Assembly (NCBI GenBank): GCA_902492755.1
Contig: CABUNB010000006.1
Coordinates: forward strand, 1-62,032
Direction of reading: 5' to 3'
Length of the DNA: 62,032 nucleotides
Origin: an uncultured Collinsella sp.
Lineage (GTDB): Bacteria; Actinomycetota; Coriobacteriia; Coriobacteriales; Coriobacteriaceae
The first letter of the stretch is position 1. Each line of letters starts with the position of its first letter. The position numbers and the translations under genes are program-made. Positions 7,804-16,898 of the stretch are shown in pieces. The notes beneath the pieces are model-generated. The model did no database searches and was not told the origin of the DNA. It saw only the letters and a list, made by a program, of their open reading frames with translations.

Positions 7804-9258
7804 CTACTTCTCCCCCATCTTGCGGGCGCGCTCGCGCACGTCCTCAATCGTGGAAGCATAGCGGAAAGCCTGCTCGGGCAGGTCATCGGCCTTGCCGTCG
7901 ACAATCTCGGCGAAAGAGCGGACGGTATCCTCGACGCGGACGTAGACACCGGGGTTGCCGGTGAACTTCTCGGCGACGTGGAAGGACTGCGAGAGGAACT
8001 GCTGAATCTTACGGGCACGGTTGACCGTAAGGCGCTGCTCCTCGGACAGCTCGTCCATACCCAGAATGGCGATGATGTCCTGAAGGTCGGAGTACTCCTG
8101 CAGGAGCTCCTGGACCTTGACAGCGACACGGTAGTGCTCCTCGCCGACGATCGAGGGATCGAGAGCGTCGGAGGAAGACGCGAGCGGGTCGATAGCCGGG
8201 AACAGGCCGAGCGACGAAATGCTACGCGAAAGAACCGTGGTGGCGTCGAGGTGCGTAAACGTCGTGGCAGGCGCCGGGTCGGTCAGGTCGTCTGCGGGGA
8301 CGTAGACAGCCTGGACGGAGGTAATGGAGCCCGTCTTGGTCGAGGTAATGCGCTCCTGAAGGTCGCCCATCTCGGTAGCCAGCGTGGGCTGGTAACCAAC
8401 GGCGGACGGCATACGGCCCAGCAGTGCGGAAACCTCGGAACCGGCCTGGGAGAAACGGAAGATGTTGTCGATGAACAGCAGAACGTCCTGGCCGCGATCG
8501 CGGAAGTACTCAGCGGTGGTAAGGCCGGCCAGACCGATGCGCAGACGCGCTCCGGGCGGCTCGTTCATCTGACCATAGACCAAGCAGGTCTTGTCGATAA
8601 CGCCAGACTCGCTCATCTCGAGGAACAGATCGGTGCCCTCGCGGGTACGCTCGCCGACGCCGGTGAACACCGAGGTGCCGCCGTGCTCCTGGGCGAGGTT
8701 GTTGATAAGCTCCTGAATCAGAACGGTCTTGCCGACGCCGGCGCCACCGAACAGGCCCGTCTTGCCGCCACGGATGTAGGGCTCGAGCAGGTCAACGGCC
8801 TTGATGCCGGTCTCGAAGATCTCGGTCTTGGTGGTGAGCTCGTCAAAACGGGGCGCTGCATGGTGGATGGGGTAGAACTCCTCCACCTCGGGCATGGGCT
8901 TGCCGTCGACGGGCTTGCCCATGACGTTCCAAATGCGGCCGAGCGTCTTGGGGCCAACGGGCATCTTCATGGGCTCACCGGTATCGGTGGCAATGAGGCC
9001 GCGCTGCAGGCCGTCGGTCGAGGACATGGCGACCGTGCGGACCACACCGCCCGGAAGCTGGCTCTCGACCTCGAGGATCGTGCTCAGGTGACCGATCGGG
9101 GTCTCGGCCTCGACCGTGAGCGCGTTGTAGATCGGGGGCACCGCACCGTCAAACTTGACGTCGACGACAGGGCCGATGATACGCACGATGCGACCATCAC
9201 CGGCAGTCGTCTTCTTGGTGGCTTCCTCGACCGCAAGCTTTACGGTGTTATTAGCCAT
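7804..9258 (-). CDS. atpD: ATP synthase beta subunit (catalytic)
   Basis: The 484-residue catalytic F1 subunit. The Walker A motif GGAGVGKT, a Walker B segment ending LLFIDNIFRFSQAG and the MDELSEEQRL lever are all visible. The start codon overlaps the atpG stop in TAATG, so translation is probably coupled. Confidence 0.97.
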   Translation of the reverse strand: MANNTVKLAVEEATKKTTAGDGRIVRIIGPVVDVKFDGAVPPIYNALTVEAETPIGHLSTILEVESQLPGGVVRTVAMSSTDGLQRGLIATDTGEPMKMPVGPKTLGRIWNVMGKPVDGKPMPEVEEFYPIHHAAPRFDELTTKTEIFETGIKAVDLLEPYIRGGKTGLFGGAGVGKTVLIQELINNLAQEHGGTSVFTGVGERTREGTDLFLEMSESGVIDKTCLVYGQMNEPPGARLRIGLAGLTTAEYFRDRGQDVLLFIDNIFRFSQAGSEVSALLGRMPSAVGYQPTLATEMGDLQERITSTKTGSITSVQAVYVPADDLTDPAPATTFTHLDATTVLSRSISSLGLFPAIDPLASSSDALDPSIVGEEHYRVAVKVQELLQEYSDLQDIIAILGMDELSEEQRLTVNRARKIQQFLSQSFHVAEKFTGNPGVYVRVEDTVRSFAEIVDGKADDLPEQAFRYASTIEDVRERARKMGEK

Positions 9259-10166
9259 TACTGTTCCTCCAATGCTGAGGCTCCGCCGACGATCTCGTTA
9301 ATCTCGGTCGTGATCGAAGCCTGACGCACGCGACTATACGTGCGGGTAAGGGTCGAGATGATCGCGGTGGCGTTTTCCGTCGCAGAGTGCATGGCCTTGC
9401 GGCGTGCACCCTGCTCGGCAGCCGCCGAATCGATCAGGGCCTGGTAGATGACCGTCAGGATATAAGACGGCACAAGCTTGCCGAGAACATGCTCGGGAGA
9501 GGGCACGAACTCGAACGTGGACGAGATGCGCTTAGGGGCGTCGGTCTCGTTCTTACGCGGACCGTGGGCCATAGCGATCATCTCGGGGTCGAGCGGCAAC
9601 AGATGCTCGACGCGAAGCTCCTGATCCACGCGGTTCTTGGCGTGGTGGTAGACAAGCTCGACACGGTCAAGCTCACCGGCACGATACGCATCGCAGATAT
9701 GAGAGGAGATCATGCGGGCCTGATTGAAATCGGGCTCAGAGGAGTTGCCCTCAAAGTGCATGACAACGTTTGCGCGGTCACGGAAATACGTGGCCGGCTT
9801 ACGCCCACACGCGATGATCTCGCACTCGATGCCGTCGTTCGCCCAAGAAGCGGCGAGCTTTTCGGCCGTGCGCTCCACCGTCGTATTGAAACCGCCGGCA
9901 AGGCCGCGGTCCGAGGCAATAACGACAATCAGGCCATGCTTGACGCTCTCATGCTTCTGCAGCATGGGATCGGTGCCCGAACAGGAGGCGTCGCCGGCGA
10001 CCGTCAACATGACGTCGGTCAGCGCCTCCTTATAGGGCTCGGCCTGCTTGGAGCGATCGAGGGCACGACGGATCTTGGCCGTAGAGACCATCTCCATCGT
10101 GCGCGTGATCTGCTTGGTCGTGGTAACCGAGGAGATTCGCTTCTTAATGTCGCGAAGGTTGGCCAT
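9258..10166 (-). CDS. atpG: ATP synthase gamma subunit
   Basis: The 302-residue rotor shaft of F1. Conserved N-terminal (LRDIKKRISSV, TKQITRTMEMV) and C-terminal (RQASITTEINEIVGGASAL) helices that form the coiled coil are present. It lies 5 nt after atpA and overlaps atpD by one base. Confidence 0.96.
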   Translation of the reverse strand: MANLRDIKKRISSVTTTKQITRTMEMVSTAKIRRALDRSKQAEPYKEALTDVMLTVAGDASCSGTDPMLQKHESVKHGLIVVIASDRGLAGGFNTTVERTAEKLAASWANDGIECEIIACGRKPATYFRDRANVVMHFEGNSSEPDFNQARMISSHICDAYRAGELDRVELVYHHAKNRVDQELRVEHLLPLDPEMIAMAHGPRKNETDAPKRISSTFEFVPSPEHVLGKLVPSYILTVIYQALIDSAAAEQGARRKAMHSATENATAIISTLTRTYSRVRQASITTEINEIVGGASALEEQ

Positions 10167-10171
10167 GGGGC

Positions 10172-11770
10172 TTAGTTCTCCTCTGATCCAGAAACATCCG
10201 AATGGTGCTTGGCCATGAACTGCTGCTTGAAGTCGCCGATGACGCGCAAGAGCTCAGCCTTGGTGTCATCATCGATCTTCTTGGCGCGAACCTTGTCGAG
10301 CAGCAAGCCAAAGCCATTGTCCATGTACTCGACGAGCTCGGCACGGAAGGGCAGCACGTCGGCGATCTCCAGGTCATCCAGGAAGCCCTCGTTGCCAGCG
10401 AACAGCGTAACGATCTGCTCGCCAACCTCAAACGGCTTGTAACGCGGCTGCTTAAGGAGCTCAGTCATGCGAGCGCCGTGGGTAAGCTGCTTTTGCGTGG
10501 CCTCGTCGAGGTCAGAGCCGAACTGCGTGAAGCCGGCGAGCTCCTGGTACGAAGCAAGGTCCAGACGGAGGTTGCCGGCGACCTGCTTCATGGCCTTGGT
10601 CTGTGCGTCGCCGCCGACGCGGGACACGGAGATGCCCACGTCGACTGCCGGGCGCTGACCCTGGAAGAAGAGCTCGGACTGCAGGTAGATCTGACCATCG
10701 GTAATGGAAATGACGTTGGTCGGAATGTAGGCCGAGACGTCGCCGTCCTGGGTCTCGATGATCGGCAGTGCCGTCATGGAGCCGTAACCGTTCTTCTTGG
10801 ACATCTTGACGGCACGCTCGAGCAGACGAGAGTGCAGGTAGAAGATGTCGCCAGGATAGGCCTCGCGTCCGGGCGGACGATGCAGCGTCAGCGACATCTG
10901 ACGGTAGGCCACAGCCTGCTTGGACAGGTCGTCGTAGATGACGAGCACGTGGCCGCCGGGGTTGGTCTCGCTGGCGGGCTTGCCGTCCTCGCCGTTGTAC
11001 ATGAAGAACTCGCCGATAGCGGCACCGGCCATAGGCGCGATGTACTGCATAGGGGCGGAATCGGCAGCGGTGGCCGAAACGATGATGGTGTAGTCGAGCG
11101 CACCGTGCTGAGCGAGGGTCTCGCGGATGTTGGCAACCGTGGAGGCCTTCTGGCCGATGGCGACATAGATGCAGACCATGCCCTTGCCGCGCTGGTTGAG
11201 GATAGCGTCGATGGCGATGGCGGTCTTACCGGTCTTACGGTCGCCGATGATGAGCTCACGCTGACCGCGGCCAATAGGCACCATGGAGTCGATAGCGAGC
11301 AGACCGGTCTGAACCGGCTCGCACACCGGGGTACGATCGATGACGCCGGGAGCCTTGAACTCGATGGGGCGACGGTGCGTGGCGACGATGTCGCCCAGGC
11401 CGTCGATGGGCTGGCCGAGCGGATTGACGACGCGGCCGAGCATGGCACGGCTCACGGGGATATCCATAATGCGGCCAGTGGTGCGGCACTCGTCGCCTTC
11501 CTTGATGGAGTCGACGGCACCGAACAGAACGGCGCCGACCTCGTCACGGTCAAGGTTCTGGGCAAGGCCGAAGACGGTCTCACCGGTATCGGAGCTCTTG
11601 AACTCCAGAAGCTCGCCTGCCATGGCGCTCTTGAGGCCAGAGACGCGCGCGATGCCGTCGCCTACCTCATCGACCGTTGAAACCTCATGCGTATCGACCG
11701 TCGCGGAGAGGCTCGTGAGCTGCTCCTGCAGTTTCTTGGCGATATCCTGGGCATTGAGGGTTTCGGACAT
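10172..11770 (-). CDS. atpA: ATP synthase alpha subunit
   Basis: The 532-residue non-catalytic F1 subunit with Walker A GDRKTGKTA and the VGDGIARVSGL N-terminal signature. It is slightly longer than many homologues because of a polar C-terminal tail ending in SGSEEN. Its start overlaps the atpH stop by one base. Confidence 0.97.
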   Translation of the reverse strand: MSETLNAQDIAKKLQEQLTSLSATVDTHEVSTVDEVGDGIARVSGLKSAMAGELLEFKSSDTGETVFGLAQNLDRDEVGAVLFGAVDSIKEGDECRTTGRIMDIPVSRAMLGRVVNPLGQPIDGLGDIVATHRRPIEFKAPGVIDRTPVCEPVQTGLLAIDSMVPIGRGQRELIIGDRKTGKTAIAIDAILNQRGKGMVCIYVAIGQKASTVANIRETLAQHGALDYTIIVSATAADSAPMQYIAPMAGAAIGEFFMYNGEDGKPASETNPGGHVLVIYDDLSKQAVAYRQMSLTLHRPPGREAYPGDIFYLHSRLLERAVKMSKKNGYGSMTALPIIETQDGDVSAYIPTNVISITDGQIYLQSELFFQGQRPAVDVGISVSRVGGDAQTKAMKQVAGNLRLDLASYQELAGFTQFGSDLDEATQKQLTHGARMTELLKQPRYKPFEVGEQIVTLFAGNEGFLDDLEIADVLPFRAELVEYMDNGFGLLLDKVRAKKIDDDTKAELLRVIGDFKQQFMAKHHSDVSGSEEN

Positions 11771-12246
11771 TAGGCTTCACCTCCGTACGAATTAGCAGAG
11801 TTTGCGAGGGTCTCCTGCGCGATGCGCAGCTGCGTCTTGACGGAAATGTCACGACGCTCGCCGCGGGCCTCGAGCACCAGGCCGCCCACGATAGACGGGT
11901 CGACCTGCTCGATAAGGAATACCTTGCGACCGAAGTCCTGCTCGCATTTCTTAGTGATGGTTTGACGCAGCTCGTCGTCGAGCGGGATCGCCGTGGTGAC
12001 GGTCACGCCCACTACATCCTCGTCTTCCTCGGCAACATACTTAAAGGCAGCTGCCACCTTGGGAAGAAGGTCGAGCTGGTCGCGCTTGGACATGGTGTCG
12101 AGCACGGCGATGATCTCGGGGCTGGCAGAAGCCAGGCGCTCGATCATCTCGAGGTCCTCGAACACATGGTTCTCGGCCTTAGCGGCTTCCAGAAGGGAGC
12201 GCGCGTAGGTCTCGAGCACCTTGTCCTGATAGCGGCTAGTCGGCAT
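11770..12246 (-). CDS. atpH: ATP synthase delta subunit
   Basis: A 158-residue peripheral-stalk subunit, somewhat shorter than the usual 175-180. The C-terminal segment VGGLVLEARGERRDISVKTQL matches the family. It overlaps atpF by 11 nt. Identification rests on this motif and on operon position between b and alpha. Confidence 0.9.
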   Translation of the reverse strand: MPTSRYQDKVLETYARSLLEAAKAENHVFEDLEMIERLASASPEIIAVLDTMSKRDQLDLLPKVAAAFKYVAEEDEDVVGVTVTTAIPLDDELRQTITKKCEQDFGRKVFLIEQVDPSIVGGLVLEARGERRDISVKTQLRIAQETLANSANSYGGEA

Positions 12247-12838
12247 TCAGGCTACCTGCTTCCTGGATGTAGCGCTCGATGAGCTTCTTCTGCTCGGCCT
12301 CGTCCTCGAGTGCCTCGCCCACGATCTTGGTGGCGACGGCAACGGACAGGTCGGCGATGGAGCTCGCGGCACCGGCGTAGATGGACTTGCGCTCGTCCTC
12401 GACGGTCGTATGGGCCTTGGCGATGATCTCCTCGGCCTCCTTGTGAGCAGCCTCGATGATACGGGCGCGCTCGGACTCGGCGTCCTTACGGGCCTCGAGA
12501 ACGATGTCGGCAGCCTGACGACGGGCATCGGTGACGATCGAGTCGGACTCAGCGCGCTTGGCGATAGCCTCCTGCTTGGTCTTCTCGGCCTCGTCGAGGC
12601 TCTCCTCGATCTTCTTGCCGCGCTCCTCCATGGTTTTCATGATGCCCGGCAGGGCGACCTTGGCCAGCACGATCCAGATAATCAGGAAGGCGATAAGCGC
12701 CGGGATGAACTCCGCCATCTTAGGGATGAGGATGTCCGCACCGGCAGCGCCGTCCTCGGCGAACGCGGAAACCGGCATGAGCAGCGCGGCCGCGGACGCG
12801 GAGAGTGCGATCGCGCTCTTCTGGGATGAAAGATTCAT
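12236..12838 (-). CDS. atpF: ATP synthase b subunit with signal-like N-terminus
   Basis: A 200-residue stator subunit: one transmembrane helix near residues 44-66, then a long charged coiled coil (EERGKKIEESLDEAEKTKQ). Before the membrane helix lies a segment of about 27 residues that reads like a cleavable signal peptide, with a hydrophobic stretch ending SAFA. Comparable leaders occur on b subunits of some actinobacteria; whether it is cleaved here is unknown. Confidence 0.93.
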   Translation of the reverse strand: MNLSSQKSAIALSASAAALLMPVSAFAEDGAAGADILIPKMAEFIPALIAFLIIWIVLAKVALPGIMKTMEERGKKIEESLDEAEKTKQEAIAKRAESDSIVTDARRQAADIVLEARKDAESERARIIEAAHKEAEEIIAKAHTTVEDERKSIYAGAASSIADLSVAVATKIVGEALEDEAEQKKLIERYIQEAGSLNAD

Positions 12839-12853
12839 ACTTGACGCTCCGTG

Positions 12854-13048
12854 CTATTTAACGATCAGCGCGACAACGAAGCCGATCAGAGCCAGAGCCT
12901 CGCCGAAGGCGGAGCCCATGATGAAGACGGTGAACACGCGGCCCTGGACCTCAGGCTGACGGGCCATAGCACCCGTAGCACCCAGAGCAGACAGGCCGAT
13001 AGCAAGACCAGCGCCGATAACACCGAGACCGTAACCGATAACTCCCAC
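12854..13048 (-). CDS. atpE: ATP synthase c subunit (proteolipid)
   Basis: A 64-residue double-helix hairpin of the rotor ring, short for the family. It begins with GTG preceded by GGAGG at 4 nt. Helix one carries the glycine-rich packing face, the polar loop is ARQPE, and helix two has the ion-binding Glu in GSAFGEALAL. The residues after this Glu are Ala-Leu rather than the Ser-Thr of sodium-type rings, which favours protons as the coupling ion. Confidence 0.93.
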   Translation of the reverse strand: MGVIGYGLGVIGAGLAIGLSALGATGAMARQPEVQGRVFTVFIMGSAFGEALALIGFVVALIVK

Positions 13049-13172
13049 GATTCCTCCTTTGTCGTGCGTGTCTTATTTCACGCAGGATAACCTTTTTATA
13101 ACTGCCGGGCTCCATGGGTACGGGCACCGGCGGTTTAACGAATTACCTTACCTTTAAGGCGCGAACGGAAGA

Positions 13173-13976
13173 CTACTCCTCCTCCGCGACCTCCTCTGCC
13201 TCGGAGACATACACGGCGGTAAGGACCGTGAAGACGTAAGCCTGGATGGCGCCGACCACAAGCTCGATCGCATAGATCAGGATGAGGATGGCAAGCCAGG
13301 CCAGCGAAGGCAGGGCGCCGACGGCGTGGGCCGCGGAAACCTGCTGAAGCAGCGGCTGCATGAACATGCTCGCCATGATGGCGAACGAGCCCATGACCAC
13401 GTGTCCTGCGAACATGTTGCAGAACAGACGGACGGCGAGCGTGATGAGACGCAGGAAGGTCGAGAAAAGCTCGACGACCCACACAAGCACGTTCATCGGG
13501 AAGCTCACGCCCTGCGGGGCGAGGCTCTTGATGTAGCCGATCACGCCGTGAGCCTTGCATCCGTAGTAGATGAAGTACACGAAGGCGAAGATGGCGAGCG
13601 CGGCGGTGGAGCCGATTGCGCCGGTGCCGGGCTTCATTCCCGGAATCAGGCCGATCATGTTATTGATCAGGATGAACAGGAAAAGCGAGCACAGGAACGG
13701 GAAGTGCTTCTTCCAGTTCTCACCCACGACGCCCTTGCCGATATCGTTCTCGACGTACTCGATGATGTACTCGAAACCGTTGACGAAGAAGCCCTTGGGA
13801 ACCAGGGTCTGCTTCTTCTTGAACACGGCCAGGACGATCAGGAGCACGATCGTGGAGACGATCAGCCAAAACGAGTACTGCGTGATGCCGCAGCTCAGAT
13901 CGCCCACGACAGGGGTGGAGCTGAACTCGCTGACCAGATGATTAATCTCATCAGGCAGCTTTTCAAAAATTTCCAC
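13173..13976 (-). CDS. atpB: ATP synthase a subunit
   Basis: A 267-residue polytopic membrane protein forming the ion half-channels. The essential arginine sits in LAVRLFCNMFAGH. It ends with an acidic tail (EAEEVAEEE). A 124-nt gap containing no gene separates it from atpE. Confidence 0.94.
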   Translation of the reverse strand: MEIFEKLPDEINHLVSEFSSTPVVGDLSCGITQYSFWLIVSTIVLLIVLAVFKKKQTLVPKGFFVNGFEYIIEYVENDIGKGVVGENWKKHFPFLCSLFLFILINNMIGLIPGMKPGTGAIGSTAALAIFAFVYFIYYGCKAHGVIGYIKSLAPQGVSFPMNVLVWVVELFSTFLRLITLAVRLFCNMFAGHVVMGSFAIMASMFMQPLLQQVSAAHAVGALPSLAWLAILILIYAIELVVGAIQAYVFTVLTAVYVSEAEEVAEEE

Positions 13977-13979
13977 GAC

Positions 13980-14291
13980 TTACCTTTCGACCTCATGAGG
14001 ATCTCGCAGCGCCTTGGCGACGCGAACCGTGCAGGCGGCCATAAAGGCCACGAAGCCGATCGCCTCGCCCAGGAGGAACATGCGAAATGCCTCTCCGAAC
14101 AACACAAACACAACCAAGGTAAAGACGAGCAGGGCGATTGCCGAGACCGCCAGACTCACCATACCCTTGAGCATGTCCGCATTCTGTTTATCGTCAAGAA
14201 CCGGCTTGAGCGTAAAGACAAAGGGAAGGAAGGCAATTGCGCCCGCGATGGCGCCTGCAACGATAGCGAGCAGATCGGCTATCTGAAACAC
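13980..14291 (-). CDS. AtpI-like small membrane protein at head of atp operon
   Basis: A 103-residue protein with four predicted membrane helices and a charged C-terminus, first in the atp operon and 3 nt before atpB. By position and topology it corresponds to AtpI, which helps c-ring assembly in other bacteria; I see no diagnostic motif. I start at GTG 14291 because GAGG lies 6 nt upstream; the open frame extends to 14366 but would overlap the promoter. Confidence 0.6.
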   Translation of the reverse strand: MFQIADLLAIVAGAIAGAIAFLPFVFTLKPVLDDKQNADMLKGMVSLAVSAIALLVFTLVVFVLFGEAFRMFLLGEAIGFVAFMAACTVRVAKALRDPHEVER

Positions 14292-14352
14292 TGGCGTCCT
14301 CACTTTCCTTTTTAACGCTTCACAGAACAGTTCCCGCCAAACATTGGTGACT

Positions 14353-14380
14353 ATTGTACGAGCCAATCGCTAAAGTACAA
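14353..14380 (-). promoter_or_regulatory. Promoter of the atp operon
   Basis: On the minus strand, TTGTAC and TACAAT are separated by 16 nt, matching 4 and 5 of 6 consensus bases. The expected transcript start near 14346 gives a leader of about 55 nt before the AtpI-like gene. Confidence 0.65.
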
Positions 14381-14495
14381 CCGAAAAAGCATCGGTTAAT
14401 ACGCACCTGTTCGTTTTCTTAAGACCTTCTTTATGCCGCAGGTACGGTAATACGTTTTTCTCGAACCCTGCAGGGCAAAACGTCCGTTAACAGGA

Positions 14496-14530
14496 GTGCG
14501 CGCGGTCGCCTTTTGTTCGTCCGCGCGCAC
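14496..14530 (-). terminator. Strong hairpin after upp
   Basis: A perfect 10-bp GC stem, GTGCGCGCGG with CCGCGCGCAC, and a 15-nt loop, about 43 nt beyond the upp stop. There is no clear T run on the minus strand, so factor-independent termination is uncertain. Confidence 0.5.
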
Positions 14531-14572
14531 CGTTTCTTCGTATTTGCAGCCGCGGCCGTCTTAGCCCAGCGA

Positions 14573-15220
14573 CTAGAGCGTGCCGTAGATGCGGTCGCCG
14601 GCGTCGCCGAGGCCGGGAACGATGTAGGCAGCCTCGTTGAGATGGTCGTCGATGGCGCAGGTATAGATATGCACATCAGGGTCCTTCTCAGTCAGCGACT
14701 TGAGGCCCTCGGGGGCCGCGACGATGCACAGCATGCGGATGTCCTTGACACCGCGCTCGCGCAGGTAGCTGATGGCCATCTCGGCCGAACCGCCCGTGGC
14801 GAGCATGGGGTCGACGACCAGGCAGATGCGCTGGTCGATATCCTTGGGCATCTTGCAGTAATACTCGTGCGGCTCGTGGGTGACCTCATCGCGCTCCATA
14901 CCGATGTGGCCCACGCGAGCGGAGGGCACCAGGTCGAGGATGCCGTCGACCATGCCAAGGCCCGCACGCAGGATGGGCACGATGGCGAGTTTCTTGCCAG
15001 CAAGCTGTTTGAACGTGGCGGTAGTGATGGGGGTCTCGACCTCGACGTCTTCCATAGGCAGGTCACGCATGGCCTCGTAGCCGTCAAAAAGCGCGAGTTC
15101 GCGCACGAGCTGACGGAACTGGTTGGTGCCGGTGTTTTTGTCGCGCAGGATCGACAGCTTGTGCTGGACGAGCGGGTGATCGACAAGCGTCACACGGGAC
15201 GCATCGTAGGTGACGGTCAT
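14573..15220 (-). CDS. upp: Uracil phosphoribosyltransferase
   Basis: A 215-residue pyrimidine-salvage enzyme that makes UMP from uracil and PRPP. The PRPP loop VVDPMLATGGSA and the C-terminal uracil-binding end (YIVPGLGDAGDRIYGT) are present. The start at 15220 matches the family start MTVTYDASRVTLVDHPL; the frame is open further upstream to 15280 but without homology. It lies directly upstream of the atp operon promoter. Confidence 0.95.
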   Translation of the reverse strand: MTVTYDASRVTLVDHPLVQHKLSILRDKNTGTNQFRQLVRELALFDGYEAMRDLPMEDVEVETPITTATFKQLAGKKLAIVPILRAGLGMVDGILDLVPSARVGHIGMERDEVTHEPHEYYCKMPKDIDQRICLVVDPMLATGGSAEMAISYLRERGVKDIRMLCIVAAPEGLKSLTEKDPDVHIYTCAIDDHLNEAAYIVPGLGDAGDRIYGTL

Positions 15221-15343
15221 GGATTGATTGCCCCTTTCGTTGCGGCCGCAAAACGGCCTTGCTGACAAGGCGCGCAGCAATGTTGCCGCCGCACGCCATG
15301 CATTAGTTTAGCGGTTTGTTGTATCGAGCAGCCCATCGCAGCC

Positions 15344-16885
15344 CTACTGTGCGGTGCTGAGCGAGCGCCTGACTGCATCACGCCAGCCCGCAAGGTTTTG
15401 CTCGCGGCGCTCGGCGGACATGTGGGGAAGAAAGGTCCTAACGATCTGGGCATTTTGCTCCAGCTCCTCCAGGTCTTCCCAATAGCCGACGGCAAGACCC
15501 GCCAAGTACGCGGCACCGATTGCCGTGGTCTCCACCGTCTCGCATTGCAGCACGGGGATATCCAGCAGGTCGGCCTGGAATTGCATGATGAACTCGTTGC
15601 GCGAGGCACCGCCATCGACAGACAGGCGCTCAATCGAAAGCCCCACGTCCTGCTCCATGGCGCGCAGCACGTCGTAGCTCTGATATGCCATGGATTCGCA
15701 GGCGGCACGTACGATGGTCGCACGGCTCGAGGCGCCGGTCAGACCGCACACGATACCGCGGGCATGCGGGTCCCACCAGGGAGCACCCAAACCCGCAAAG
15801 GCGGGAACGAAGTAGCAGCCCTCGTTGTCGCTAATCGAAGCGGCGAGTTGTGCCGACTCGCTCACGCTCGAGATGATGCCCATGTTGTTGCGAAGCCAGT
15901 TCATCGTTGAGCCGGCGGCAAAAATAGAGCCCTCGAGCGCATAGCTGACTTTGCCGTCCGCAGCGATACCGATGGTGGAGACCAGGCCATTCTTGGATTC
16001 GACGATCTCGTCGCCGGTGTTCATGAGCATAAAGCAGCCCGTGCCATAGGTGTTTTTGGTCTGGCCGGGATAGAAGCAGCAGTGACCGAACAGCGATGCC
16101 TGCTGGTCGCCCGCCACACCCATGATGGGCGGCATGTTGGTCATGATGTCGCTCGCGACGCGGCCGTAGTCACCCGAGCTCCAGCGAACCTCGGGCATCA
16201 TGGAACGTGGAACGTCAAAGAGCGCCAGCAGGTCGTCGTCCCAATCGAGCGTATGGATATTAAAGAGTGCCGTGCGGCTGGCATTGGTGTAGTCGGTGGC
16301 AAAGACCTGGCCGCCGGTGAGGTTGTAGATGAGCCAGGTGTCGATGGTGCCAAACATGAGGTCGCCCGCCGCCGCGCTCTCGCGTGCGCCGTCGACGTTG
16401 TCGAGAATCCACTGCACCTTGGAGGCCGAGAAATACGGGTCGAGCGTGAGTCCCGTGCGGGAGCGCACCAGCTTCTCGCAACCCTGTTCAACCAACGCCT
16501 CGATTACCGACGCGGTACGGCGGCACTGCCATACGATGGCGTTATAGATCGGCTGACCGCTCACGCGGTCCCAAACCACCGTGGTCTCGCGCTGGTTGGA
16601 GATGCCGATGGCGGCAATGCGGTCGGAGTGGATACCGCTCTTAAACTGGACTTCCATCATGACGGCGATCTGGCTGGCAAGGACCGCCATGGGGTCTTGC
16701 TCTACCCAACCGGGACGCGGGAAGCTGGTTTTGACGCTGCGACGTGCCTGCGCGACGATGCATCCGTACTCGTCGACGATGGTCGCAAGTACCGAGGTGG
16801 TGCCGCAGTCGAGTGCCATGATGTAGGAACCGCCAAAGTTAAACGAGGCATCTTCCATGCCCAGGCTACCCAGATTCAACGACAT
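15344..16885 (-). CDS. glpK: Glycerol kinase
   Basis: A 513-residue FGGY-family kinase that phosphorylates glycerol to sn-glycerol 3-phosphate. The N-terminal LDCGTTSV phosphate loop, the GISNQRETTVVWDR segment and the FVPAFAGLGAPWWDPHARG signature are visible. Compared with many homologues it has about 15 extra N-terminal residues. It follows the Sua5-type gene by 13 nt, probably in one transcript. No glycerol facilitator or dehydrogenase is nearby. Confidence 0.94.
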   Translation of the reverse strand: MSLNLGSLGMEDASFNFGGSYIMALDCGTTSVLATIVDEYGCIVAQARRSVKTSFPRPGWVEQDPMAVLASQIAVMMEVQFKSGIHSDRIAAIGISNQRETTVVWDRVSGQPIYNAIVWQCRRTASVIEALVEQGCEKLVRSRTGLTLDPYFSASKVQWILDNVDGARESAAAGDLMFGTIDTWLIYNLTGGQVFATDYTNASRTALFNIHTLDWDDDLLALFDVPRSMMPEVRWSSGDYGRVASDIMTNMPPIMGVAGDQQASLFGHCCFYPGQTKNTYGTGCFMLMNTGDEIVESKNGLVSTIGIAADGKVSYALEGSIFAAGSTMNWLRNNMGIISSVSESAQLAASISDNEGCYFVPAFAGLGAPWWDPHARGIVCGLTGASSRATIVRAACESMAYQSYDVLRAMEQDVGLSIERLSVDGGASRNEFIMQFQADLLDIPVLQCETVETTAIGAAYLAGLAVGYWEDLEELEQNAQIVRTFLPHMSAERREQNLAGWRDAVRRSLSTAQ

Positions 16886-16898
16886 CGCTTACACCTTT

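Noticed and set aside
7411..9324. A 637-codon open frame opposite atpC and atpD
   Set aside because: It is an antisense shadow of two essential, clearly identified genes, with shadow-type composition. The same applies to the frames opposite atpA and the DASS transporter.
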